Source: Xanthostigma xanthostigma (taxonomy: Eukaryota; Arthropoda; Insecta; Raphidioptera; Raphidiidae). Taken from it: 64,000 nt of DNA. The DNA lies in the NCBI GenBank assembly GCA_963575645.1, contig OY754465.1:37211501-37275500 (forward strand), written 5' to 3'. This document shows, in pieces, positions 24,122-34,798 of this stretch. The position numbers were made by a program, and so were the translations under genes. Numbering within the stretch: the first letter of the stretch is position 1; each line of letters opens with the position of its first letter. The notes beneath the pieces are model-generated. The model was not told the DNA's origin, ran no database searches, and saw only the letters and a list, made by a program, of their open reading frames with translations.

Positions 24122-24720
24122 ATTCGCTGTGAGCCTCAAGAGGGAGGGGATAAGCAGTTTTTCGCGAGCGCTGTATGCGGCGACTTTATGCGTTAAAATT
24201 TTCCGTCACTTGTAGCGAATAGAGATCCGCTAGATGGCAATACCGCCGAAGCAATAAATATTTATCAATAATAATGCTTACTTACATTATATTTTTGAAG
24301 AATATACCTATTGACAACGTTTACAATACAATTAGCTTTGGAGGTATTGTCTCATTTTTAAGTAACAAGCGAATTTTTCGCTCTTTCCTATCATTTGACA
24401 TTTTGCAAAAATGGCTTTTTCGAACCAATACGCGGCGCTAGTGTAGAAGCTCACAGCGAATTGACAAAGTAAACTCCAAAATATGATGATAATTTGACAT
24501 TTATTAATGTAAAAAATTATTCTGTATACGCTTACTGATATTATTTACATATCCGGTTCCATTAAGAAGGATTTTCACCAATGCTTCATCAAAATTGTTG
24601 ACATTTACAATTTTATTCTCTATTATTGTTATTCTCTAATATATAATGTGGGTAAATTTTCCGTCACTTTCGCTAATAGAAATCCGCTAGATGGCAATAC
24701 CGCCGAAACTCACAGCGAAT
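24122..24720. repeat. cluster of inverted and direct repeat pieces
   Basis: attcgctgtgagc at 24122 is inverted at 24449-24461 and 24708-24720. A 53-base segment ending gctagatggcaataccgccg is repeated directly at 24196-24250 and 24654-24706. This suggests two overlapping or tandem copies of one element. The 116-codon open frame crossing the left end (23865-24215) is not credible as a gene. Confidence 0.45.
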
Positions 24721-24914
24721 ACACAAATACTATAGTTTTTAACGGCGGCTTCACTCGCGTTAATTTTGTTAACTCAAATCCTATATCTTAATGCAGAGCG
24801 TACCATATTCAATCGGTGTAGTCGTTCTTAAGTGATGCCGGTACAGGAAACACGTTTTTCCGTCCAGGTATCATACAAATATTGAGTAGTTTAATGAGAA
24901 TATGAATGCAGTTA

Positions 24915-25570
24915 TTTTGCACGAGTTGTGACGTTGTGTTTAAAAGAGCTCTTTGCGAGCTTTACCAGTCACACGAGCCATAAAAGCACTATGTCCGAGA
25001 TAATTTTTTTCAAGTATCTCCAATAAAAAAGCTGATTTTCACATCATAAGTACATCTATACTAATATTATAAAGAGGTACCTACGTAAAGTTTGTAAATT
25101 TGGATGTATTCCGAGGTAATCTCTAAAACTATGCATCCGATTTAAATTTATTTTTCACCAATATTTATAATGGCCCTTCAGGATGGATATAGGCTATATA
25201 TTATTATCGCGTTAAAATAAGAGCGCTTTTCTTGGAGACCAACATTGCAACGTAATAAAACGAAAAAACAGCGACAATCTATAAATTCGAGCGAAGTTGA
25301 ACCAGGTCGTTATTTGTAATATTTTTGACACTTCAGTTCGGCCATATTGGAGTCATATGTGGACTGTTTATGAAGTCAATGCCTACTAAGTATATGCTTG
25401 TTTTTGCCGCCCATATGGATTTAAATGGCAACTGAAAGAGATATTACTATTGAATTGGTAAAATCGCATTATTTTGGTTTTACTTTACGCACTAGTGCGA
25501 AAAAATATCATTTTACAACTGATATACAGGCATAAAACGCAGAAATTTTATAGTAGACCGTGCAAAAACA
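24915..25570 (+). mobile_element. MITE family A, copy interrupted by a Helitron-like element
   Basis: The 5' part (24915-25048, tgcacgagttgtgacgttgt...) and the 3' part (about 25330-25570, ending accgtgcaaaaaca) match other copies. They are separated by the Helitron-like element at 25055-25312. Confidence 0.6.
25055..25312 (+). mobile_element. Helitron-like element, family H1, nested
   Basis: Starts TCTATACTAATATTATAAAG and carries the family words cgcgttaaaataagagcgct and cttggagaccaa. The 3' end is diverged and lacks a clear CTAG. Its position splits MITE family A. Confidence 0.6.
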
Positions 25571-25720
25571 TACTTTAACATTTCGAAAACCTAAACAAAC
25601 GTTTGCAGATTGGTGTTATCAATTGCACTTTTGATAATTTATATAAGTGCCTACATCTTTTAGCGGAGCTAACTTTATTAACGAAACTGTCGTTCGACTT
25701 GCCGAGAGTATAAATCCGTG

Positions 25721-26300
25721 TTAGGCCGTTTTTCCACCGCCGCCGTCACCGGGGTGTCACCGAGAACGAGATGACGGCGCCGATTTAGCGATACATACAT
25801 TTACTATGGCCATGTGTCCACCGCACGCCCGTCACCCGAGCGCCGTCATCCCGGCCGCCGACGCGATGTTTCGAGTAGTTCGGCGTGACCGCTAGAACTT
25901 GGCACGGTTTTATGACGGGCCGATGTACCGGCAATACAAAATACGTTTGTTCTTGTCCACACACTACCGTCGCACCGCGCCGTTTGCCCGGTTTTTGTTT
26001 TGTCTATCATAAAATTTGTAAAAAAATGGCTAACAAATTCAAATACGATATTTATACATTAATTGAACTTGTAGAGAGTAAAGACTGTTTGTGGGATAAA
26101 ACAAAGGATGTGTCCAAAATTAAAATTTTGAGAAAAAATGCGTGGCGCGAAGTTTGCGTCTTTTTGCAGCCCAACTTTAAAAATATAGAGCAGGAAAGCG
26201 ATGGACACACGATCGCCGTCACGTTATCTAAACTCTCGGCCCGAAGTAATCTCGTTCTCGGTGACGTCCCGGTGACGGCGGCGGTGGACAAACGGCCTTA
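25721..26300. mobile_element. PIF/Harbinger mini-element carrying a MADF fragment
   Basis: Element 25724-26297 (574 bp) has terminal inverted repeats of about 48 bases starting ggccgtttttccaccgccgc, and TTA duplications at 25721-25723 and 26298-26300. Three-base TTA duplications are typical of PIF/Harbinger. Between the ends is part of a MADF-domain gene (26026 to about 26215). Confidence 0.9.
26026..26215 (+). pseudogene. truncated MADF-domain protein of a Harbinger element
   Basis: From ATG at 26026 the frame reads MANKFKYDIYTLIELVESKD, then CLWDKT, AWREVCVFLQPNF. That is the first two thirds of a MADF DNA-binding domain (IELV..LWD, WREV). MADF/Myb-like proteins are known partners of the Harbinger nuclease. 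After about 26215 the frame runs into the right terminal repeat (open to 26328), so an internal deletion fused the fragment to the end. Upstream the frame is open from 25885. Probably not functional. Confidence 0.75.
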
Positions 26301-27438
26301 CCCTACAATTATTTTCGTGCATAAATAAATTTTGAAATATTTTAATTAAAAATATACTTTAATTAATCTAAACTGTTCAAGAAATTCGCTTGTTTTAAAT
26401 AATAGTCTTATCACAAAACATCACACATCACATTAACTTCCACTTGATTAAAAAGAGATATCACATCTGTATCACATTTATATCCTATGCATTATGAAGT
26501 TATATTGTTTACTAGACTTTACCCGTGGTTGCGCGTCCATGGTTTCACTCGCGTCAATGTCGGTGCCAGTTTATCACTGCACTGAGAAAAAAAATGTGTT
26601 GTGCCTAGAATCGCATAATCTAGCTGAACCAAACAATATTTTTGTTTCAGTGTGTTATCACTGATGTCGCCACAAATTAAATAAAAATTTGGGACCCGTT
26701 TTCGGGTCAACGTAATATACAAAATATCCGCAAAACTCGCAAAAAACGTAATCATCAAAATATATCAGGTTTATATACTACAAACACAGCACAAAAACAA
26801 ACGCGATAAATATACGCAGCATCGAAAATATAAAAAAACTGAAGTAATTAACCGCCGCGGTTTACATGGCTTAATTTTGAATGACGCAAGTTTTACTCCC
26901 GCAATAACAAATGGTAAGAAAAATACTGTTTATCCACTCCCTCTGAGAAGTAAGCAGTATTGTGTTACTTCACAAATACTTTAAATGCTGCTCGCGAGTT
27001 GCGCGTAAACTGAATATGAAATGATAGCGTTCATCAACACGCGACAAATCAACTTTCGTGTTCTAATTTTACTTACAAGAACTTTTTTTTTCAAAATATT
27101 AATATAACTGGCGAGATCGAAGGCTTAATTTTCCGAGAAATAAGTGTACACAATAATTCCAATTTTCAAAGAATTCTCGAAACTTCTGGACTGTTAATAC
27201 CTATATCTAAAGAGAGAATTTAATGTAGAAAATTAATCTCGACAGAAAAATGACATATTTAAAGCCAAAACGATCGAAGAATTTCCAACAAATATGTACC
27301 CAAAAAAATAATTAATGAAAATATATTTTTCGCTATATATAGGTATAACAAGAATGTCAAAACATGATTTATGTCTTTTTTTAATTTTATGGCTTGGTGA
27401 CCTCTATTTCGACATAAAGACAAAGTTTTACGTTCATA
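26301..27438. other. no recognised gene
   Basis: AT-rich; the short frames here show no coding bias. Confidence 0.35.
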
Positions 27439-27580
27439 AAGCTGTGTCCTGACTATGCCGATCGGCAATACCAACGGTATACCGATCAGGCAACGAATTT
27501 GCCTGATAACGAAGTCGAGTCACGTCCACACCAGTGCAGCTTTGCCGATCGGTATGCCAATCGGCATAGTCAGGACGCTT
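27439..27580. mobile_element. short palindromic MITE
   Basis: Inverted ends cctgactatgccgatcggca and ccgatcggtatgccaatcgg-catagtcagg enclose about 60 bases. The flanks show TA on both sides (27437-27438 and 27581-27582). Length about 142 bp. Confidence 0.65.
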
Positions 27581-28009
27581 TAGGTTACTTCTAGCATCCA
27601 AAATGAATATTTCAATTCGAATTATCGATATTCTATCGATATATCGGAACGACTAGTGTACCTATTATATAAAAAAAAAAAAAAAAAAAAAACAAGGAAA
27701 AACGATATATTGACTAATAAATAAAGCTTTAAAAATGCTATATTTGATCAGTTTTCTGTACACAGTAGTGCTGCAACGAATATTCGCATATTTTTTGACA
27801 TTCTCATTCGCAAAATGCATGCGCGAATATAAATATCAGAAAAAAGCATATTTTTTCTAAATGTGAAAATAATATTAAATAAGACAAAAAATATTAAATT
27901 CTTAGCAGTTTTCTTACTCCTTTTTTAAAAAATAACTTAAGTTTTTTCGTTAAGGTAACCTGGTAATTATATATTTTATCAGCCTTTTTTTAACATTAGG
28001 GGTTAGAGT

Positions 28010-28497
28010 ACGATAACTGGATGTGCAAAATATCCATTGGAAATACACAATTATTATTTTAAACAACATTTAACAGTATTATTAGCCGTTTTAAGCGCGG
28101 AAAATTGTTCTTTAAAACGCAATAAAAGGGGGGGGGGCGTATGGGGGGAGCTCTTTAAAAAAACAATTACGGAGTCGTATCGATGCGATGGCGATTTTTT
28201 TTTGCGCAGTGAAAAAAGGAGGGCGCTTCGGGGGAGTTTTTTCAAAAACAATTGCGAGGGTGTGTATACAAAGTGATATAGTAATACAGTAATTCTACAC
28301 CAGTTGCTATGACGTGTATATGTGATTTCTGATTGGTTAGATTAAAAAAATGACATTGAGAGTCGAAAAGCTTTTACGTATTTTTGAAGAAATTTGTGAA
28401 TAATCTGCATTTTTTTTGGAACGTCAAAATTTAGGGTTTTCTATGACTTAAAAACAAAAAAATCAAAATATGGACACATCCAGTTATCGTACTGGAC
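28010..28497. mobile_element. inverted-repeat element nested in the hAT
   Basis: Ends agtacgataactggatgtg (about 28014) and cacatccagttatcgtact (to about 28494) are inverted repeats. Inside, two G-rich blocks (28118-28175, 28210-28258) are imperfect direct repeats. The target duplication is unclear. Confidence 0.6.
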
Positions 28498-28595
28498 CCA
28501 ACAATAAGTAATAAAAGCTTTAGATACAGTATTAATAATTATCAACCTAGCATCTAGAACCACTATAAATGTGTGCGGGTGCTTTGCGCGACCAA

Positions 28596-29445
28596 TTAAG
28601 CCCGCCATTCATTATCCTGCACGCAGTCCACCGCGCAGGCAGGAAGTCGCTCACACACTATACTGCAAGCAGTCCAAACCCGTCATTCACTATCCTGCAT
28701 GCAGTCCGCCACGTAGGCAGAAAGTCACTCACACACTATCCTGCAAGCAGTCCGTCGTCAGTGTTTTTGCCTATTTTGCTAGTGACGTTTCTCTTTGAAA
28801 ATGCCTAATCTACGCTGTCTTGTCAAAAAAAAGAAAATAGCTATTTTACTATGTTTGGTTCTATTACTAGAAAAAAATAAAAAAAGAATATGGGAAAAGA
28901 AACTGTTAAAGATTCGTCACAAGAAATGTATTTGTGCTTGTGACGCTACAATGTTAAAGGAAATTGATGCTGATGACTATAAAAATTACTTAAGGATGGA
29001 TGAAGAGACTTTTCGATATTTATTACATAAAGTGGCACCAATAATAACAAGACAAAACACTATGATGCGCAACAGCATTTCTGCAGAGCAACGATTGGTG
29101 GCTACTTTGCGATTCTTGGCTACTGGAAGGTCATATGAATGTTTGAAATTTTGCACCAAAATTTCACCGCAATTGCTTGGCAAAATTATACCTGAGACAT
29201 GTAAAACACCAAATTCTCTACTGCGCGCGAAAATGCAGGACGCCGTGCAGGGCGCCACGCAACTGACAGTCCGGCGCGGCGGACTGCAAGTAGTGGGAGG
29301 AGCTTGCAGGTCTCAAGCAGGACGCAACGATCATCCTGCGTCCATCTGCCGGACACCGCGCAGACTGCAAGCATATTCATTAACCTGCATCACTCGGCGG
29401 ACGGCAAGGCGGACTGCCATGCAGGATAGTGAATGGCGGGCTTTA
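28596..29445. mobile_element. PIF/Harbinger element with nuclease N-terminus, nested in the hAT
   Basis: Element 28599-29442 (844 bp) has ends agcccgccattcattatcct and its near complement, with TTA at 28596-28598 and 29443-29445. Subterminal copies of ctgca(n)gcagtcc recur on both sides (28616, 28662, 28696, 28741; inverted near 29280, 29362, 29410). Such clusters are typical of transposase binding regions. It carries the coding remnant at 28795-29210. Confidence 0.88.
28795..29210 (+). pseudogene. Harbinger nuclease (HARBI1-like), N-terminal remnant
   Basis: From ATG at 28795 the frame reads a K-rich start, then DADDYKNYLRMDEETFRYLL, ITRQNTMMRNSISAEQRLVA and TLRFLATGRSYECLKF, up to PETC. 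This is the N-terminal helical region of HARBI1-type nucleases (FRMDEETF..LL, LRFLATG). The catalytic D..D..E nuclease part is missing: the frame continues to 29460 only through the right subterminal repeats. An internal deletion is the likely cause. Confidence 0.8.
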
Positions 29446-29574
29446 GCTATAAAATTTTAACCTTGGACCAATGACGCCAGCTTTAAAAACTGAATATTCG
29501 CCTTCGCGAATATCGGCGACAGATATTCACATTCGCACTTAAAAATTGACATTCGTTACGCCACTAGTACACAG

Positions 29575-30097
29575 TACACAAATAATTCACATTCATAACA
29601 ATTTCAAATCAGTTGCAAAAATGATGAATTTCATTTATGGACATTAGGACACAGGTATCTTAACTCCATTGGGTCAAGGTCGTTTGTAATTACGATTTAT
29701 ATTCGTATTAACTGAATTATTAATTAGAAATATAATTTCGCACAAACAGAATTAATACAGGGATCTGTTTTATTGTTTAGCTTAGCGGTTAAAAAACTTA
29801 CTTTAATCCGATGGTGCCTACCTGAATGAAAAGTACTCTACACTTTAAAATTGTGTGTCGGTTGAGACCTGAGTGCACCAATTTTCATCAAAATTATAGC
29901 CGCCATGTTCAAATGATAGATATCGGTACAAAACCGTCTGTCAAATAAAATTTATGGAAAGTCATTTTTCCGTCTAGGTATCACGCAAAAATGTACAGTA
30001 ACATTTTTCTTAAAAAAATCTGAACAAATATGAATTCACGCATAATTATATAATTATACACTGTCGTTACACACGAAATAGAGATAATATTTACTTG
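29575..30097. other. no recognised gene
   Basis: AT-rich spacer between the hAT element and a LINE remnant. Confidence 0.35.
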
Positions 30098-30334
30098 ACT
30101 CGTCACAATCACGTGAGGTTCAAAAAAAATCCCTATTATACTTCTGCTCATATGTATAATGCACTCTTAATATTAACGCCTTTCAATAAATTTAAAAATA
30201 AATTAAAAGAATATTTGTGCGAAAAAATACTGTACACTCTGAATACTTATTTTTAATGATATTTTTTAAGTACCCTGACCATATACAAACGATTGTTTTT
30301 TATGTGCAATAAAAATTATTATTATTATTATTCA
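30098..30334 (+). mobile_element. 5'-truncated LINE: reverse transcriptase C-terminus and 3' tail
   Basis: The frame 30098-30256 encodes 52 residues ending in a stop: TRHNHVRFKKNPYYTSAHMY, then FNKFKNKLKEYLCE. This is the conserved C-terminal end of Jockey/CR1-type reverse transcriptases (the N.FK..LK.YL motif). A 3' UTR follows and ends in a tta microsatellite at 30318-30332, as is common for these LINEs. The rest of the element is absent. Confidence 0.7.
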
Positions 30335-32163
30335 AAACCCGTAAGAATTGGAAATTACTAAAATTTTTAACCGACATAAAAAAGAGATATATCAATTCGA
30401 CGTGCATATTTTTATACAGGGTATTTGATTTAACACCGACATACATATTAGCTTTACATGTTAAGTCGTCCCATATGATTCAGTCCATAAAAAACATAAG
30501 AATGAAGACACAAATTTTGTCTCAATACTTATAACAAACCTAAAACCGTTTTGAGTAGGTGGAAAAATGCGTTAGCCTACTATTTGATATAATTTGAATT
30601 CAATATTATTCAATATATTGATTAAAATCAAACGTCAGATAAATAAGAGAAAGCGATATATCTTTGCGTCCATTTTTTGATGCCCGTAACTAATCATATT
30701 CTAAACGACACCAGTGAAAACAATGTTGCCAAACTGCAAATGAACATTTAATGATGTAATTGATAAAGCATAGACTACAAGAAATAACACATTCAAGTTA
30801 TGTTATCAACGATATAGATAAAATAAAATAAAATTTAAAATGAGCAGTCAGTTTGCATCCCACAGTTTATTGCTTCCTTTTTCTCTGAGTCCACATTTGT
30901 TAACGTTGCGATTTATCAACCAAATTACCGTGGAGACCACTTGAATATTATTTCAATACAATATTTTATATAGGTGACATTTTTTTGCGATTTTGTTGTG
31001 AATAAATAAATGTTTTTCGCTGAATTTCAAACAGTTCAAGATTTTTAAGAATATTTAAAGATGGGTAAATAGTGTACTAGTTTTATGTATGTACGAAATC
31101 ACGAAATGTCATTTCACCGATAAGTAAATAAGACATTTTACCTTAGGTGTAGAATATGTTTCTCCAAAGTTTTTATCAGTTTTTGTTTAAACAAATCTAA
31201 AATTTACTTTTATCAACAATATAAGATTTGTAAAGCTCATTAATTTTCGTTTTTATATCCTCCAAAGCTGCACACCTATCTATGTAATCGGTATTTAGAA
31301 AAAGACGAGCGTTTCACTCATAATGGATGTTGTCATCACTCAATGCTAGGTTCATTTATATTTTATATATTTGACGTCTTTCAATTAAACGCACTGAATT
31401 ACTGGATTGTAGATTATAGACGGTCGTTAACTCGAGTCATTAATGTAATTACTGATTTGAAAAATTCATTCACTGTTTAAAAACCTACTCCTTCTTCATT
31501 AACACATTACGCTACGGCAAAAAAGGGATTAGCACAGACTACAAAAATTTAACACATCAATAATTTTCGGAGAGCGGTTGAGGGTCATTAAAGAAATAAA
31601 GCTTCTGTAATATGGTCAATGTCGTCGGACATTCAGTATATAAAATTCAATGTCACCACCTGCTGTGAATAGCACGCAACAATAGTAACTTCATATTTAT
31701 ACCATATACATAATTATTTCACACAAATACAATTTATATATCTACATGGATACATTATTTATCATTATTAATTTGTTACATATATGGTAAACGTCGAGAC
31801 TCAATGCGCCTGTATGAATCATTTATTTGACCTAAATTTGAGATTTTAAATCAGACAGCATTGTTACAAACCGGCAAGGTAATAAATGTCTTGGTCATCG
31901 GTTCAGGGTTCATTTTAAGAACATAGTACAGTTCTTTTCAATATACTTAGAGTTTTGTTGTTATAGTAGCTATGAAAATCAATGCATTACAGAAAATCAT
32001 CATTCCACACAAAACACATACGAACCTGCTTTGATTGGCGCCCGGTCTATGTTGCATTTATGTGGAACGATTTTTTGTAATGCATTAATGATTTCCATAG
32101 CAACCATACCAAAAAACATCTACGAATCTACTTACACTATTTTAAAAGCTATAGGGTTCGGGT
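30335..32163. other. no recognised gene
   Basis: AT-rich; only an isolated tatacagggtattt word near 30413, the kind of end seen in some MITEs. Confidence 0.35.
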
Positions 32164-33173
32164 ATCCAAGAGACGGCTGCAGAAAATGTGTCGTCATAAG
32201 GTGGACGAACGAAAAAATTAGAGATGATAGTTAAGACCATAATTAAGAAAGATCGCTAAGGTTGCCTGCGAAAATCCTGCCGAAACAATGTTTTTCTAAT
32301 TTGTTTATCAGTTTATAGACCATTGAAGTTAGCTTTTGACAAGGACAAAATTAATAACAGAAAACGAATGATGAGGAAGGGAAGAAACTGCCGTCAGAAA
32401 TACAGAAATCAAAAATTCAAATGCGTAAAAGGCCGGGGGGCTGTGGGGGGTGCATTTTAGGGATCAAACGCGGTTTTTCGTTATTTCCGGCGAAGTTGAC
32501 CTCCAATCGAAAAATGTTGTATGGCAATGTTGTAGGTATTAAAAGGATCTATAACTTTTATGAATATAACTTTTTCACATAACCTTAAAGATTCAAAGAA
32601 ATATTGAAAAAACCGTGTTTTTCGTTTTTAATTTTTTTTCATGTAATTTTAAGGAGACTTACCTTTCTATGTCCTAAATAAGCTGTAACTTGCAGGAGAA
32701 AAAAATTAAAAACGAAAAACACGTTTTTTTCAATATTTCTTTGAATCTTTAAGGTTATGTGAAAAAGTTATATTCATAAAAGTTGTAGATCCTTTTAATA
32801 CCTACAACATTGCCATACAACATTTTTCGATTGGAAGTCAACTTTCGCCGGAAATAACGAAAAACCGCGTTTGACCCCTAAAATGCACCCTCCACAACCC
32901 TCCGGCCTTTTACGCATTTGAATTTTTGGTTTCTGTATTTCTGACGGCAGTTTCTTCCGTTCCTCATCATTCGTTTTCTGTTATTAATTTTGTCCTTGTC
33001 AAAAGCTAACTTCAATGGTCTATAAACTGATAAACAAATTAGAAAAACATTGTTTCGGCAGGATTTTCGCAGGCAACCTTAGCGATCTTTCTTAATTATG
33101 GTCTTAACTATCACCTCTAATTTTTTCGTTCGTCCACCTTATGACGACACATTTTCTGCAGCCGTCTCTTGGA
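32164..33173. mobile_element. 1-kb foldback element
   Basis: Two nearly identical inverted arms (about 32164-32638 and 32698-33173) enclose a loop of roughly 60 bases. The outer ends are tccaagagacggctgcagaa and its complement, ending cttggacta then TAA on the right. There is no coding sequence; the open frame at 32031-32234 only clips the left arm. Confidence 0.85.
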
Positions 33174-33177
33174 CTAT

Positions 33178-33327
33178 AAACGCTAAATGAAGAGCCAAGA
33201 ACCACACTGGACATCCACCAAACAAAAAATTTAAAAAAATTTGTAGCAAAACTTACAACTTAAAAAAATACGAAAAATCTTTACGTTTCGCCTGTAGGAT
33301 CTTGTTAGTCCTTCATTTGGCGTTTTT
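33178..33327. mobile_element. 150-bp inverted-repeat element
   Basis: Ends aaacgctaaatgaag and cttcatttggcgttttt are inverted repeats. It abuts the 1-kb foldback element. Confidence 0.5.
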
Positions 33328-34048
33328 CCAAACCCTTTAGCTTTAAAATAGCGTCAGTAGAGCTGTTTTCGTTTTTAAGCGAGGGGAAAGAATTTGACAT
33401 GACTGCAGGGTATCTCTCAAAGAATAAGACACATTGGAGCTTTTTATATTTTTATATAAAATAAATATGCCTGTGTTTCTATTGTTTATCAATTTCGTTT
33501 ATTTTTTCTATCATAAATAAATTGTTTTCTACCCGCCTCCTCTTCCTAGTCATCAAAAATATGGAAAATCAGAACTGTCCTCCCCAACCTTACTGAAGCA
33601 ATACTTGAACAGTCCTAAGTAGGTGCAGATAAAAAATCTGGCCACACTATCTCCAATACTTGAAAAACCTGCGAGAAGGTGTCCCGTAGTATGATGTCGT
33701 AGCCTTGTAAGTTGTAGGCAGCACATCGATCAAAATTAAACAAATAAAAAAATATATAGCAGCGTATTGTCAGATGTGTATGGTTTTGGCGAGATGCCAG
33801 TCTAAAAAATCAACAGCGACTTAAAATAACGCCCTAAGAATGCCCTATTATCTCTGTTCAATTACTGTTTTGCCGGATGTCGAAAATATTCTTTTACTAA
33901 ATTGCTTTCCTCCAATTGTTTTCATTTTATTTTTAACGATGAAAATAGAACACAGGAAAAGATAATATTTTACAACATGCAGTTGATGAGCTCACTCATC
34001 AATCTTTTCCCCATGCGAACAAAAAGGATACACAGAGATAATATTATA
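33328..34048. other. no recognised gene
   Basis: A minus-strand frame near 33615-33730 (CAAYNLQGYDIILRDTFSQV) is open but has no supported borders or family match. Confidence 0.3.
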
Positions 34049-34214
34049 TTATAAGTTTGTTCCAAGCAGCCAGTGAACGGTTTCGAAACCGTCACCCGCA
34101 TGCGCAGTAGGTAAAACGAAGCTGTTAGTGGCGATTTTAGAACACGTTTTACCTACTGCGCATGCGGGTGACGGTTTCGAAACCGTTCACTGGCTGCTTG
34201 GAACGAACCTTATA
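34049..34214. mobile_element. perfect 60-bp-arm hairpin
   Basis: 34059-34118 and 34145-34204 are perfect 60-base inverted repeats with a 26-base loop. Arms contain cggtttcgaaaccg, itself palindromic, and cgcatgcg. A looser match extends to about 34049 and 34214. The right end overlaps the CTAG end of the adjacent Helitron-like element. Confidence 0.85.
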
Positions 34215-34441
34215 CTAGCGGCCCGGTTCGGCTTCGCCCGAATTTGTAACTTGTCGCCGTTTTTTCGTCGACTTGCGTTACAAAATTGGTCTCCACGAAA
34301 AGCGCTTTTATTTAAAAGAGATAGTCTGTAACAATTCTGAAGGTCCATATTCTAAATATTGGTGAAAAAAATTTTGACATCGGATGAGTAGTTTCGGAAA
34401 TTTCCTCCTATATCTAAACTTTACCTCTTTATAATATTATA
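34205..34441 (-). mobile_element. Helitron-like element, family H1
   Basis: On the minus strand it runs from ataatattataaagaggtaa to cgggcgaagccgaaccgggc then cgctagt: hairpin plus CTAG. It is joined directly to the family H2 element at 34441. Confidence 0.65.
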
Positions 34442-34798
34442 GCGGTCCGTCCCGGTTTCACCTGTGTGCGATAGATATAATTCTGCAAAATGTATTTCGA
34501 TTGCGTCCCGGCGTGTCAACTAATAGCTTTGAGCAAGTTATAACAGATGTCACCAGAGGTGACACATGTAGACGCCTGGCGGGGATAACTGATCGATTGA
34601 TAATTGATAAGTTATCGGCCACATTATAACAATCACATTTTCTGTTTTCACTGGGTTATATACATAAAAATTTACCGTTATACTGCCATCTTGCAACCTA
34701 CCAAGTATACACCAAAAGTTTCATAAAAATCGGTCAAGCCGTTTTGGAGGAGTTCGATAACAAACACTGTGCCACGATATTTTTATACAATATATAGA
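34441..34798 (-). mobile_element. Helitron-like element, family H2
   Basis: On the minus strand it starts TCTATATATTG at 34798 and ends gtgaaaccgggacggaccgc then tat, where family H1 sequence begins. The two form a head-to-tail pair. Confidence 0.6.

Larger units (their letters stand above)
27758..29574. mobile_element. hAT element with two nested elements
   Basis: Element 27766-29566 has ends tagtgctgcaacgaat and attcgttacgccacta, with the eight-base duplication gtacacag at 27758-27765 and 29567-29574. Interior hAT sequence is rich in aatattcgc words. It is interrupted by an inverted-repeat element at about 28010-28497 and by the Harbinger element at 28599-29442. No hAT transposase remains. 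Confidence 0.85.

Noticed and set aside
23865..24215. 116-codon plus-strand open frame
   Set aside because: Runs into a repeat cluster, has no codon bias and no recognisable protein features.
28037..28276. 79-codon frame rich in G and K
   Set aside because: Lies inside the inverted-repeat element at 28010-28497 and reflects its G-rich direct repeats.
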